A DNA stretch of 64,000 nucleotides from Niveispirillum cyanobacteriorum (GCF_002868735.1 NZ_CP025611.1:1792501-1856500); one strand, 5' to 3'; shown: positions 50,196 through 58,668, counted from the first letter of the stretch. Numbers and translations: made by a program. Notes: generated from the letters alone by a model not told the origin.

Positions 50196-51161
50196 ATGCC
50201 CATGCCCAGCCAGTTCCAGGGAAAGCTGTCGCTGCCCGTCATCGCATCGCCCATGTTCATTGTCTCCTATCCCGAACTGGTGCTGGCCGAATGCAAGGCT
50301 GGCATTGTTGGCACCTTCCCCAGCCTGAATGCGCGCCAGCCGGAATTGCTGGATGAATGGCTGACCAGGATCACGGGCGAACTGGCCGCCTATGCTGCTG
50401 ACAACCCGAACAAGCCGGTGGCCCCGTTCGGCGTGAACCTGATCGTCCATCGCTCCAACACCCGCCTACAGGGGGATGTGGAGCTGATGGTGAAGCATAA
50501 GGTGCCGCTGATCATCACCTCGGTCGGCGCACCGGTGGGCATTGTGGAGGCGGTGCATTCCTATGGCGGGCTGGTCTTCCACGATGTCACCAATATCCGC
50601 CACGCCAAAAAGGCGGCGGACGCCGGTGTGGATGGGTTGATCCTGGTGGCCGCCGGGGCCGGCGGCCATGCCGGCACCATGTCGCCCTTTGCCCTGCTGT
50701 CGGAGGTCCGGGAATTCTTCAAGGGTACCATCGTGCTGGCCGGGGCCATGTCGTCGGGCGCGCAGGTGCGGGCCGCAGAGGTGCTGGGGGCCGACTTTGC
50801 CTATATCGGCACCCGCTTCATCGCCACCGCAGAGGGCAATGCGCCCGACGCCTATAAGCAGATGATCATCGACCATACGGGTGCCGACATTGTTTACACC
50901 CCGATGTTCAGTGGCATTCCCGGCAATTACCTGGCGCCCAGTGTCGCCGCCAACGGCATCGACGTCACGGCCATTTCCGGCGGTCAGGCCGATCCCAACC
51001 TGTCCATCGAGGATTGGTCGAAGAAGAAGGCCTGGAAGGATATCTGGTCCGCCGGCCAGGGCATCGGCACTATCCATGATGCGCCGCCCGTCGCCGAGCT
51101 GGTGGCCCGCATGAAGGAAGAGTACCGGGCCGCCGCCGCCACGCCCGCCGTCTTCGTGTGA
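50196..51161 (+). CDS. Nitronate monooxygenase-like flavin enzyme
   Basis: A 321-residue TIM-barrel flavoprotein of the NMO / 2-nitropropane dioxygenase family. PVIASPMFIVSYPELV opens the barrel, the FMN phosphate loop includes AGAGGHAGTMSPFALL, and VLAGAMSSGAQVRAAEVLGADFAYIGTRF is the family signature. It may oxidise nitronates or propionate 3-nitronate; many relatives have unknown substrates. The start follows GGAGAGGAATG-type purine-rich sequence. It is monocistronic. Confidence 0.88.
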   Translation: MPMPSQFQGKLSLPVIASPMFIVSYPELVLAECKAGIVGTFPSLNARQPELLDEWLTRITGELAAYAADNPNKPVAPFGVNLIVHRSNTRLQGDVELMVKHKVPLIITSVGAPVGIVEAVHSYGGLVFHDVTNIRHAKKAADAGVDGLILVAAGAGGHAGTMSPFALLSEVREFFKGTIVLAGAMSSGAQVRAAEVLGADFAYIGTRFIATAEGNAPDAYKQMIIDHTGADIVYTPMFSGIPGNYLAPSVAANGIDVTAISGGQADPNLSIEDWSKKKAWKDIWSAGQGIGTIHDAPPVAELVARMKEEYRAAAATPAVFV

Positions 51162-51246
51162 CCCTTTGCGGGGTGGGCTGGTGAATGCTGGACGCTGGAG
51201 CGAAAGCCGGCCACAGTCGGGCCGGTTCTCAAGATAGCGGCAGAGC

Positions 51247-51912
51247 ATGACCAGCCCCACCCCGATCGATCCGATCCGTCTTCTCGCCTCCGTCGGCCAT
51301 GACCTGCGGCAGCCGTTCCAGGCCATGCGCCTGTTCCTCAACCTGCTGCAGATGAAGCTGGTCGATCCCAAACAGGCGGAACTGGCCAACCGCTTGGAAG
51401 AAGCGCTGGAGACCGGGGCGGCGCAGATGGATCAGGTACTGACCCTGGCATCGCTCGCCAGCGGCAGCGCCCGGCTACGCCGGGAACAGGTGCCACTAGG
51501 ACCAGTTTTAGACCGTGTCACGGGTGAACTGGCGGAACGGGCAGCCCAGGCCGGGCGGCCCATACGCCTGGTCCAATCCAGTCTGGTGGTAGAAACCGAT
51601 CCCGTCATGCTGGACCGGCTGCTACGCGCCCTGATCGACAATGCCATCAGCCATGGCGCGCCCGGCACCCGCATCCTGGTGGGCGTGCGCCGTGCCGGTG
51701 GCCCCACCCTGCTGGTGGCCGACGATGGAGAGGGCATCCCGGCGGATCAGCGCGCACTGGTTCTGGAACCAGGCGGGCAGTTGGAACGGCCGGGACCGGC
51801 GCGGCGGGGACTGGGGCTGGGCCTGACGCTCTGCCACCACATCGCCCACCGGCTGGGTCATGAATTCACGCTAGGCGGGGTCAGCGGCCTGACCGCCACC
51901 CTGCGTTTTTGA
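51247..51912 (+). CDS. Soluble sensor histidine kinase lacking an input domain
   Basis: A 221-residue protein consisting only of a HisKA dimerisation domain, with phospho-acceptor His18 in ASVGHDLRQP, and an ATPase domain with LIDNAISHG, VADDGEGIP and RGLGLGLTLCHHIA. There is no membrane segment or sensory domain, and no response regulator gene adjoins it. DLRQP-type kinases resemble the C-terminal parts of hybrid kinases, so it may be an orphan partner for a separate sensor. It lies 85 bases after the nitronate monooxygenase-like gene. Confidence 0.82.
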   Translation: MTSPTPIDPIRLLASVGHDLRQPFQAMRLFLNLLQMKLVDPKQAELANRLEEALETGAAQMDQVLTLASLASGSARLRREQVPLGPVLDRVTGELAERAAQAGRPIRLVQSSLVVETDPVMLDRLLRALIDNAISHGAPGTRILVGVRRAGGPTLLVADDGEGIPADQRALVLEPGGQLERPGPARRGLGLGLTLCHHIAHRLGHEFTLGGVSGLTATLRF

Positions 51913-51916
51913 GGTA

Positions 51917-52564
51917 TCAGCCGATCACGAACCAGTCGGCACCGGCGTCGTAACGCAGGCTCAGCCCATCCGGGATGATGATCTTGTAATCATTGGCGGT
52001 ATCGTACAGGCCATCATTGTTCAGGTCGATGACCAGATGGCCGTCGATCTGCGCGACATTGGTGACACCCGCCTGCAGGAAGGTCGGAACAGCCGTATTC
52101 GCCGTCAGGGCCGACAGGGCAACGCCGCCGATGCGCAGCAGCGATTCGGACGCGGCGTCGAAATCCAGCCTTTCACCTGCCTTCGCATCGACCACCAGAT
52201 CCTGGTCCCCTGCCACCAGGGCGGCACTGGTGAAGACGAAACGGTCATTGCCGCTGCCGCCCGACATCACGTCGGAACCCGCACCGCCATCAATGACGTC
52301 ATCGCCCTTGCCGGCCACGATCACATCGGTTCCAGCCCCGGCGCGGATCGTGTCGGCACCAGCCCCCGTAAAGAACAGGTCGTTGCCGGCAGTGCCGGAA
52401 AGCTTGTCGGCGAAAATCGTGCCGGGGATCGGTTGAAGGTCCAGTCCGCGCACGGCATCCACCGCCTCGCGCCCCAGGTCGGCCATCAAATCCACAAAGG
52501 TCGGCACCAGCACTTGGGTGATGGAGTTCACCAGGGCCTCGCCGATCCAATCATACTTGGCCAT
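51917..52564 (-). CDS. Small RTX-type calcium-binding protein
   Basis: A 215-residue protein with about five glycine/aspartate-rich nonapeptide repeats (GTAGNDLFF, GAGADTIRA, GAGTDVIVA, GKGDDVIDG, GAGSDVMSG, GSGNDRFVF) at about residues 54-110. A C-terminal beta region follows with DLNNDGLYDTANDYKI, a likely calcium loop, and ends near ADWFVIG, like a type I secretion tail. The start at 52564 is preceded by a purine-rich site. No type I exporter gene is nearby. It is convergent with the orphan kinase gene. Confidence 0.85.
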   Translation of the reverse strand: MAKYDWIGEALVNSITQVLVPTFVDLMADLGREAVDAVRGLDLQPIPGTIFADKLSGTAGNDLFFTGAGADTIRAGAGTDVIVAGKGDDVIDGGAGSDVMSGGSGNDRFVFTSAALVAGDQDLVVDAKAGERLDFDAASESLLRIGGVALSALTANTAVPTFLQAGVTNVAQIDGHLVIDLNNDGLYDTANDYKIIIPDGLSLRYDAGADWFVIG

Positions 52565-52737
52565 TTCCCGGCCCCCCTCTTCCAATTGCCTTTCCGGCAT
52601 TGCAGATGGCCGGACGCTAACATAAGGATCATGACACAGGTGTGATGGCCGCCACGTCAAATGAATTATGTTCAATGTTGACGGGCGGGCCTGCGGGCGG
52701 CATCGCTGTGCCGCCCCTGTTGAAAGTCGCCCACCCC

Positions 52738-53541
52738 ATGGCCCAGCGCTGGAAAATCACCGTCGAGTTCAATGGCAGCCCCTTTCTGGGCTGGCAGCGG
52801 CAGGACCATGGCCCCTCGGTCCAAGGTTGCCTGGAAGAAGCGGTACGGCGGTTTGCCCAAGAGACCGTGACGGTTCATGCGGCGGGGCGCACGGATAGCG
52901 GTGTGCATGCCACAGGTATGGTGGCCAGCTTCGACCTGGAAAAACCTGTGAGCGCCGAAAAGGTCCGCGACGCCCTGAACTATCACCTGAAGCCCAACCC
53001 CATTGCGGTGTTGAAGGCAGAGGCGATGGAGGGTGATTTCCATGCCCGCTTCACCTGCATCGGGCGCGCCTATCTGTACCGCATCACCAACCGGCGTGCA
53101 CCGCTGGCGCTGGATGCGGGGCGATCGTGGCTGGTGTCCCATCCGCTGGACGCCGACGCCATGCATGCGGCGGCCCAGCGCCTGGTCGGTCGGCATGATT
53201 TCACCAGTTTCCGCGCCTCGCTGTGTCAGGCCGCCAGCCCTGTGAAAACCCTGGCCGAACTATCGGCGACACGGGTGGGCGAGGAAATCCACATCGTGGC
53301 CCGCGCCCGTTCCTTTCTGCACCATCAGGTCCGCAACATGGTCGGCACCTTGAAGATGGTGGGCGAAGGGCGCTGGACCGCTGACGACGTGCAGGCTGCA
53401 CTGGAGGCCCGCAACCGGTCGGCGGCGGGACAGACGGCCCCTGCCGACGGCCTGTATTTCACCCGCGCCTTTTACCCCGGCGACGAGTTTCCCGAACCCA
53501 TCAGTGACGGGCCCAACACCCCATCCTCCACCAGCGGGTAA
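52738..53541 (+). CDS. truA: tRNA pseudouridine synthase TruA
   Basis: A 267-residue enzyme modifying positions 38-40 of the tRNA anticodon arm. Catalytic Asp53 lies in AAGRTDSGVHA, and RAYLYRITNRRAP and ARSFLHHQVRNMVGTL are the expected motifs. The ATG at 52738 gives the usual MAQRWKITVEFNGSPFLGWQ; the open upstream frame is not family sequence. Its last 70 bases overlap the end of the convergent dipeptidase gene. Confidence 0.95.
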   Translation: MAQRWKITVEFNGSPFLGWQRQDHGPSVQGCLEEAVRRFAQETVTVHAAGRTDSGVHATGMVASFDLEKPVSAEKVRDALNYHLKPNPIAVLKAEAMEGDFHARFTCIGRAYLYRITNRRAPLALDAGRSWLVSHPLDADAMHAAAQRLVGRHDFTSFRASLCQAASPVKTLAELSATRVGEEIHIVARARSFLHHQVRNMVGTLKMVGEGRWTADDVQAALEARNRSAAGQTAPADGLYFTRAFYPGDEFPEPISDGPNTPSSTSG

Positions 53542-54047
53542 GAAGACGCGCCCGGCAACTGGTAGTGCCACCATTCATAGGCGTAATGCTGCCAACCAGC
53601 AGCCGCCATAATACCCAGCAGCAGGGCGCGGTTGCGCTGCGCCTCCACAGAGATACTGGTATCGGCATGCCAGGCGATGGGCCGCATATCGTCAAAGCCC
53701 GTGCCCATCTCCAACACGGTGCCATCCGCCTGCGCCAGGGTCAGGTCGATGGCGACACCGCGCCCATGGCTGGACCCGACGCGCGGATCGGCGATGAAGG
53801 TCGGGTCGGGCAGCACGTTCCACAGCGCCCATTGCGCCGCCGGCGGGCGATAGCCGTCAAAGACATGCAGCCGCAGCCCCTGTGCCACCGCCAGCCGGAT
53901 GGCCCGCGCCAACGCCGCCGCCGCGTCGGGATGCAGCAGGCAGAGCGGCCGCGCGAAGATCGGTCTTCCCGTCAGATTATCCGCCGTGGCATAGCGAAGA
54001 TCGAGATCGACATCGAAGACCGGCGGGGCAATGGTGACGAACCGCAT
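53472..54047 (-). CDS. D-alanyl-D-alanine dipeptidase (VanX/DdpX family)
   Basis: A 191-residue zinc peptidase. The fold signature includes Arg67 in FDGYRPP, SSHGRGVAID with zinc ligands His94 and Asp101, and YEWWHY with catalytic Glu158 and zinc ligand His161. It cleaves D-Ala-D-Ala, in non-resistant bacteria probably for nutrient recovery from the periplasm or cell-wall turnover. No signal peptide is apparent. Its C-terminal 23 codons overlap truA tail to tail. No vanHA genes accompany it, so glycopeptide resistance is not implied. Confidence 0.9.
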   Translation of the reverse strand: MRFVTIAPPVFDVDLDLRYATADNLTGRPIFARPLCLLHPDAAAALARAIRLAVAQGLRLHVFDGYRPPAAQWALWNVLPDPTFIADPRVGSSHGRGVAIDLTLAQADGTVLEMGTGFDDMRPIAWHADTSISVEAQRNRALLLGIMAAAGWQHYAYEWWHYQLPGASSYPLVEDGVLGPSLMGSGNSSPG

Positions 54048-54113
54048 GGTTCACCCTTGTGATGGCGAAAGCCCCCCTGGATAACGAAGCTTATTGCGGA
54101 TGGAAATGCGTTC

Positions 54114-54806
54114 ATGATCACGCTTGGCCTGGATACGGCGACCAGCGCCTGCGCCGTCGCCCTGTGGGATGCCGCATCGGGCCGCACGCTGGCGGTGCGG
54201 GCGGAGATGATGCAGCGCGGCCTTGCTGAAAAGCTGGTGCCCATGGTGCAGGAGACCATGGCGGAGGCTTGTATAGGCTTTGCCGACCTGTCGCGCATCG
54301 GCGTGACGGTGGGGCCTGGGACCTTTACGGGCCTGCGCGTGGGTCTTGCCGCCGCGCGCGGCTTTGCCCTGGCCGCCAATTGCCCTCTGGTCGGGGTGAC
54401 GACGCTGGAAGCGGCAGCGCACGGCCTGGATAGCGATAGCCGTGCCGGCCACACGCTGCTGGCCGCCATTGAAAGCCGGCGCGATGACCTGTTTCTGCAG
54501 CCCTTCACCGCCGACTTGACACCCCTGGGTGAACCGGCGGATGTGCTGCCTGCCGACCTGCCCGCCTATGCCGCCGCCCACCTGCCGGCAGGTCCGCTGC
54601 TGATCGTGGGCGATGCTGCCGCGCGCACGGCACAGGCGCTGGGTATCTGGAAGGGTACCTTGGTGATCCGCGAGACGGCGGGTGCCGCAGAGGCGCTGGC
54701 CACCGCCCGCATCGCGGCGATGCAGGATGGGGCCGGCATCGCGGCCCGCATCGCCGATCCCTTCTATCTGCGCCCGCCCGACGTCACGCTGCCGAAGCAG
54801 GGCTAA
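54114..54806 (+). CDS. tsaB: tRNA threonylcarbamoyladenosine biosynthesis protein TsaB
   Basis: A 230-residue ASKHA-fold protein that supports TsaD in making t6A37 in ANN-decoding tRNAs. LGLDTATSACAVAL at the N-terminus, GVTVGPGTFTGLRVGLAAARG and LLAAIESRRDDLF are diagnostic. It sits three bases before rimI, a conserved pairing. Expression is probably from a promoter in the 66-base gap to the divergent dipeptidase gene. Confidence 0.94.
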   Translation: MITLGLDTATSACAVALWDAASGRTLAVRAEMMQRGLAEKLVPMVQETMAEACIGFADLSRIGVTVGPGTFTGLRVGLAAARGFALAANCPLVGVTTLEAAAHGLDSDSRAGHTLLAAIESRRDDLFLQPFTADLTPLGEPADVLPADLPAYAAAHLPAGPLLIVGDAAARTAQALGIWKGTLVIRETAGAAEALATARIAAMQDGAGIAARIADPFYLRPPDVTLPKQG

Positions 54807-54809
54807 GCC

Positions 54810-55283
54810 ATGGCGGCGATGGTCGAGATCATTCCCGCCGCCCCCGCCCATGCCGATGTCATGGCGGCGCTGCATGCAATGGCCTTCGCCGACCCGGCCC
54901 TATCCGGTCCCGCCTGGGACGCGCCGGCCTTTGCCGGGTTTTTGGCAACACCGGGCATCATGGGTTTCATCCTGATGGAGGATGGGGAACCCTGCGCCCT
55001 GTCGCTCTGGCGGCAGGTGCTGGATGAAGGGGAATTGCTGACCATCGGCACCGATCCCGCCGCCCGCGGGCGCGGCCATGGGGCAACCTTGCTACGCCAT
55101 GGACTGGCCCATCTGCGGGCGAATGGCGTTGCCCGTGTCTTCTTAGAAGTTGCTGTCACAAATACAGCGGCGCAGTCGCTTTATGCTTCGCAGGGCTTCA
55201 CGAATGCCGGCCGCAGGCGCGGTTATTATCAACATGCGGGCTTGTCAATTGACGCAAACGTCATGGCGACTGATCTGACCTAA
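54810..55283 (+). CDS. rimI: Ribosomal-protein-alanine N-acetyltransferase RimI-like
   Basis: A 157-residue GNAT enzyme. The acetyl-CoA loop appears in DPAARGRGHGATLLRHGL, and the C-terminal AQSLYASQGFTNAGRRRGYY matches the RimI signature. It acetylates the N-terminus of ribosomal protein S18 in enterobacteria; targets here are inferred. It lies directly behind tsaB, which supports the assignment. Confidence 0.88.
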   Translation: MAAMVEIIPAAPAHADVMAALHAMAFADPALSGPAWDAPAFAGFLATPGIMGFILMEDGEPCALSLWRQVLDEGELLTIGTDPAARGRGHGATLLRHGLAHLRANGVARVFLEVAVTNTAAQSLYASQGFTNAGRRRGYYQHAGLSIDANVMATDLT

Positions 55284-55293
55284 GCCTAATTGG

Positions 55294-55542
55294 TTAAGGC
55301 TTCTTGACCAAAAGCCGCTGAACCCCATCAGGACTCGCGGGATTCTCCGGTTGCAGGTCAGCAACGATATAGCCATGTTCCCGTAGACTGGCCGGAACAT
55401 TTCGCGAAGGTTCCCCATAATTCATACGGACTTCAAGGGTTTGGCCCGAGTTAAGCCGCTCGATGGCAAGTTTCGTACGCACGAATGTCATAGGGCAGAC
55501 AAGCGAGGTGATGTCCAGAAACTGGTCTGCTATGTTTTCCAC
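55294..55542 (-). CDS. TusA-family sulfurtransferase-like protein
   Basis: An 82-residue protein with the TusA fold: LDITSLVCPMTFVRTKLAIERL, with the key Cys at residue 16 in a CPM motif, then a hydrophobic strand and a C-terminal LLVKK. The start is placed at GTG 55542 because AAGGA lies about ten bases upstream and the length then matches TusA; an in-frame ATG at 55584 lacks a ribosome site. It relays sulfur, for example in tRNA thiolation or molybdenum cofactor assembly. It is convergent with rimI and divergent from mucR. Confidence 0.82.
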   Translation of the reverse strand: MENIADQFLDITSLVCPMTFVRTKLAIERLNSGQTLEVRMNYGEPSRNVPASLREHGYIVADLQPENPASPDGVQRLLVKKP

Positions 55543-55639
55543 GATGCTCGATTCCTTTGAAGACGTACCAAATCGATATTGCATGATGTTGGGATAAGAC
55601 TTATATCACGAGCGAGTTTCTTGGTTGGAGCAATCATAC

Positions 55640-56062
55640 ATGACCAACGCATCGTCCTCGCCCGAACTTTTGTCTCTCACGACCGAAATCGTCGCGGCCC
55701 ATGTCTCGAACAATACAGTCGCAATCAACGATCTTCCGGGTTTGATTGATCAGGTTTACCGCGCTCTGTCCAACATCGGTACGGAGCCGGTGGTTCAGAG
55801 CGAGAAGCCGCAGCCGGCAGTCGCCATCAAGAAGTCGGTCACGCCTGAATATATTATCTGCCTGGAAGATGGTAAGAAGCTGAAAATGCTGAAGCGCCAT
55901 CTGAAGACGGCCTACAATATGTCGCCGGAAGAATACCGCGACCGCTGGGGCCTGCCGCCGGACTATCCGATGGTTGCACCGAACTATGCCAAGCAGCGTT
56001 CGCGTCTGGCCAAGCAGATCGGTCTGGGCACCCGCGCCCGCCGCGCCGGTGATGACGAGTAA
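55640..56062 (+). CDS. mucR: MucR/Ros family transcriptional regulator
   Basis: A 140-residue regulator. The zinc-finger-like region reads IICLEDGKKLKMLKRHLKTAYN, followed by MSPEEYRDRWGLPPDYPMVAPNYA, the conserved MucR core. Compared with recalled MucR proteins, the second histidine (usually THYN) is replaced by alanine, so a zinc ligand appears missing. MucR binds A/T-rich sites and controls surface polysaccharide, motility and virulence or symbiosis genes. GGAG lies ten bases before ATG 55640. It ends at a strong terminator. Confidence 0.92.
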   Translation: MTNASSSPELLSLTTEIVAAHVSNNTVAINDLPGLIDQVYRALSNIGTEPVVQSEKPQPAVAIKKSVTPEYIICLEDGKKLKMLKRHLKTAYNMSPEEYRDRWGLPPDYPMVAPNYAKQRSRLAKQIGLGTRARRAGDDE

Positions 56063-56107
56063 AGATCGGCTTGCTCCTGCCTTGCGCGGGAAATGCTGAC
56101 GGGACAA

Positions 56108-56139
56108 GGGGGCGGCCTGCGGGTCGCCCCCTTCTCTTT
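56108..56139 (+). terminator. Rho-independent terminator of mucR
   Basis: A 10-bp stem from GGGGGCGGCC and GGGTCGCCCCC (one G-T pair, loop TGCG) is followed by TTCTCTTT. It lies 45 bases after the mucR stop. The rest of the 358-base gap before olsB holds a promoter-like element and no gene. Confidence 0.8.
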
Positions 56140-56285
56140 CGGGCGGACAATATTCGGTGCCGGAACCAATGTGATTTGCGCATGGCACCATGGCGGACCT
56201 ACCCGCAAACCCGCTATATCTTTGAAAGTTGCGGGACAAGGGCATGAAACTTTCGTGATCGGCCCCTGCATTGTGACACAGTGGG

Positions 56286-56314
56286 TTGACCGGCCCGCGC
56301 CGCTTCGTGTTATG
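56286..56314 (+). promoter_or_regulatory. Candidate promoter for olsBA
   Basis: TTGACC at 56286-56291 and GTTATG at 56309-56314 are 17 bases apart. The element lies about 105 bases before the olsB start. No Pho box was recognised here, although phosphate control of ornithine-lipid genes is known in other bacteria. Confidence 0.35.
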
Positions 56315-56420
56315 CCAATGCGTGTGGCGGCGACCGTGGCACCCATGCTTCGTGACAGACGGAGTGGAGGCCGGAACGGCCGCAGCCGACAAATGCCGGC
56401 GACCCAGAATATGTGAGAGC

Positions 56421-57239
56421 ATGGCTGACATCTTTTCCACCGAAGCCCTGATTTCCGGCGAAATTCGTTCCGGCAATCTGGAGGTCCGTCTGGCGGAGAC
56501 CGCCGCCGAGGTCACTGCGGCCCAGCGCCTGCGCTTCCGCGTCTTCTATGAGGAGATGGCGGCCAAGCCCACGGCGGAGATGATGGCGCAGCGGCGTGAC
56601 TTCGACATGTTCGACACGCTGTGCGATCATCTGCTGGTGATCGACCGCAGCCTGGGCGACGGCACTGACGCCGTGGTCGGCACCTACCGCCTGATCCGCC
56701 GGGCTACCGCGGCACGCGCCGGGTCCTTCTACTCGTCTGATGAATATGACATCTCCCGGATTGAGGAATATCCCGGCGAAGTGTTGGAACTGGGCCGTTC
56801 CTGCGTCGATCTGAATTACCGCAGCCGGGGCACGATGCAGTTGCTGTGGCGCGGGATCGCCGCCTATTCGGCCCATTACGACATCAAGCTTATGTTCGGC
56901 TGCGCCAGCCTGCCCGGCACCGACCCGAAGGCCCTGGCCCTGCCGCTCTCCTATCTCTACTACCATCATCTGGCCCCGCCGGCCCTGCGCCCCGTGGCCC
57001 TGCCGCACCGCTATGTCGAAATGGCGATGATGGAGGAGCACGAGATCGACCCGCGCCGCGGCATCAACGAGGTGCCGGCCCTAATCAAGGGCTATCTGCG
57101 CGTGGGCGGTTTCGTGGGTGAGGGCGCGGTGGTCGACCATCAGTTCAACACCACCGACGTCTCCATCGTCGTGAAGACCGACCTTATCACCGACAAGTAC
57201 CTGCGCCATTATGAGCGCCGGGGCTCGTCCCTGATCTGA
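56421..57239 (+). CDS. olsB: L-ornithine N-alpha-acyltransferase OlsB
   Basis: A 272-residue acyltransferase of the OlsB/autoinducer-synthase-like fold. Family segments include AQRLRFRVFYEEM, FDTLCDHLLVID, VVGTYRLI and ELGRSCVDLNYR. It transfers a 3-hydroxyacyl chain from acyl carrier protein to ornithine, giving lyso-ornithine lipid. The gene for the second acyltransferase starts 30 bases downstream, matching the olsBA arrangement. The start at 56421 begins MADIFSTEAL; the frame upstream is open but not family-like. Confidence 0.88.
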   Translation: MADIFSTEALISGEIRSGNLEVRLAETAAEVTAAQRLRFRVFYEEMAAKPTAEMMAQRRDFDMFDTLCDHLLVIDRSLGDGTDAVVGTYRLIRRATAARAGSFYSSDEYDISRIEEYPGEVLELGRSCVDLNYRSRGTMQLLWRGIAAYSAHYDIKLMFGCASLPGTDPKALALPLSYLYYHHLAPPALRPVALPHRYVEMAMMEEHEIDPRRGINEVPALIKGYLRVGGFVGEGAVVDHQFNTTDVSIVVKTDLITDKYLRHYERRGSSLI

Positions 57240-57269
57240 TCATCGCAACCGGCACGGCGGGCGGACAGG

Positions 57270-58067
57270 ATGGATATCGGCTCGACCCTGCTGGGTTTCA
57301 CGCGGCTCACCTTCTACGGGCTGTTTACGCTGCTCTGCATTCCGGTGCAGGTCGTGCTGCTGCGCCTGTCGCTGCGGGGGGCGGCTGCTTGCTTCCCGCG
57401 TTTCTATCACCTCGTCTGTTGCCGCATCCTGGGTATCGAGGTGGTGGTGAAGGGGCAGCCGGCCAGCGATGCCGGGCCCGTCCTGTTCATCGCCAACCAT
57501 TCCTCCTATCTCGACATTCCGGTGCTGAGCACGATTGTGCCCGTCAGCTTCATCGCAAAGTCGGAGGTGAATGGCTGGCCGGTCTTCGGCCTGTTGGCCA
57601 GGTTGCAGCGTACCGTCTTTGTGGACCGCAATGCCCGCCACAAGGCCGATGAACAGCGCGACAGCATTCAGGGCCGTTTGCAGGCAGGCGACAGTCTTGT
57701 CCTGTTCCCCGAAGGGACCAGCAGTGACGGCAACCGCACCCTGCCCTTCAAGACAGCCCTGTTCGCCGTCGCCTCCACCCGTATCGGGGAACGCCCCCTG
57801 ACGGTACAGCCGGTCAGCGTGACGGCAACCCATCTGGACGGTATCCCGCTGGGCTATGTCTGGCGGCAGCTTTACGCTTGGTATGGCGATATGGAACTGC
57901 CACCGCACCTATGGCGCATGGTGCGCGCGGGCCGTCTGCGCATCGTCGTAGAGTTCCACACCGCACAGTCGCTGGATACCGCCGGCACGCGCAAGGCGCT
58001 GGCCGATATCTGCTGGCAATCAGTGGCCCAGGGCGTTGAACGCGCCGTTACGGGCCGCGCGGCGTAA
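57270..58067 (+). CDS. olsA: 1-acyl-glycerol-3-phosphate / lyso-ornithine lipid acyltransferase (OlsA-like)
   Basis: A 265-residue PlsC-domain enzyme. A hydrophobic N-terminus (about residues 8-30) anchors it to the inner membrane. The catalytic HX4D motif is NHSSYLD, the acceptor-site FPEGTSSDG follows, and VFVDRNARHK lies between them. Behind olsB it most likely adds the second acyl chain to lyso-ornithine lipid, though phosphatidic acid synthesis is possible. The 3' end overlaps the convergent GNAT gene by 20 bases. Confidence 0.85.
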   Translation: MDIGSTLLGFTRLTFYGLFTLLCIPVQVVLLRLSLRGAAACFPRFYHLVCCRILGIEVVVKGQPASDAGPVLFIANHSSYLDIPVLSTIVPVSFIAKSEVNGWPVFGLLARLQRTVFVDRNARHKADEQRDSIQGRLQAGDSLVLFPEGTSSDGNRTLPFKTALFAVASTRIGERPLTVQPVSVTATHLDGIPLGYVWRQLYAWYGDMELPPHLWRMVRAGRLRIVVEFHTAQSLDTAGTRKALADICWQSVAQGVERAVTGRAA

Positions 58068-58668
58068 GTCTTTCCTTCACATCCGGCCATTCCCGGTCGG
58101 TGACCGAGAAATAGACGGAGTGGCGCAGGCTGCCATCGGCACGGACGACATGGTTGCGAAACGTCCCCTCCTCCACGGCCCCAATGCCGGCCAGAGCGGT
58201 GCGGGACTGCACATTGTTGCTGTCGGTCTTGAACTCCACCCGGACACAGCCCCAGACCTCGAACGCGTGGCGCAGCATCAGAAGCTTGGCGTCGCGGTTA
58301 AGACCTGACCGCTGGAACCCCTTGCCCAGCCATGTATAGCCGATCTCCACATGCCGGTTGGCCTTATCGATGGCCAGATAACGGGTGGAGCCGGCGATAC
58401 GGCCCGTCGCCTGGTCGACGGTCACGAAAGGCAGCATGCGGCCCGCCTGCTGTTCCGCCAGCGCAAACCCGATCCAGGCCGCCATCTCGTCCCGGCTGCG
58501 CACCGGGGTCGGGTACCAGCGGAAGATGTCCCCCGTCAACCCCACGGCACACAGCGCATCCAGATGCTCCACCCCCAACGGTTCCAGCCGGGCCGCGGTG
58601 CCCGTCAGGGTCACGGGGCCCGTGTCGATGCGGTTGAATTCATAGACGGGATAGGTACGGTCGGACAT
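58048..58668 (-). CDS. GNAT family N-acetyltransferase
   Basis: A 206-residue acetyltransferase of the RimJ-like branch. GTAARLEPLGVEHLDAL opens the domain, RIAGSTRYLAIDKANRHVEIG forms the core strands, and YTWLGKGFQRSGLNRDAKLLML carries the acetyl-CoA region. The C-terminal LRHSVYFSVTDREWPDVKERL is typical of a subgroup annotated as GNAT with unknown substrate. The start at 58668 (MSDRTYPVYEF) is preferred to the longer frame to 58710. Confidence 0.85.
   Translation of the reverse strand: MSDRTYPVYEFNRIDTGPVTLTGTAARLEPLGVEHLDALCAVGLTGDIFRWYPTPVRSRDEMAAWIGFALAEQQAGRMLPFVTVDQATGRIAGSTRYLAIDKANRHVEIGYTWLGKGFQRSGLNRDAKLLMLRHAFEVWGCVRVEFKTDSNNVQSRTALAGIGAVEEGTFRNHVVRADGSLRHSVYFSVTDREWPDVKERLTPRGP

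Noticed and set aside
53472-54047. Glycopeptide resistance gene vanX
   Set aside because: The dipeptidase family is right, but vanH/vanA and a VanRS system are absent, so a metabolic role is more likely.
56421-57239. Acyl-homoserine-lactone synthase
   Set aside because: The fold is related, but the motifs and the adjacent PlsC-domain gene fit OlsB. No LuxR-type regulator adjoins it.
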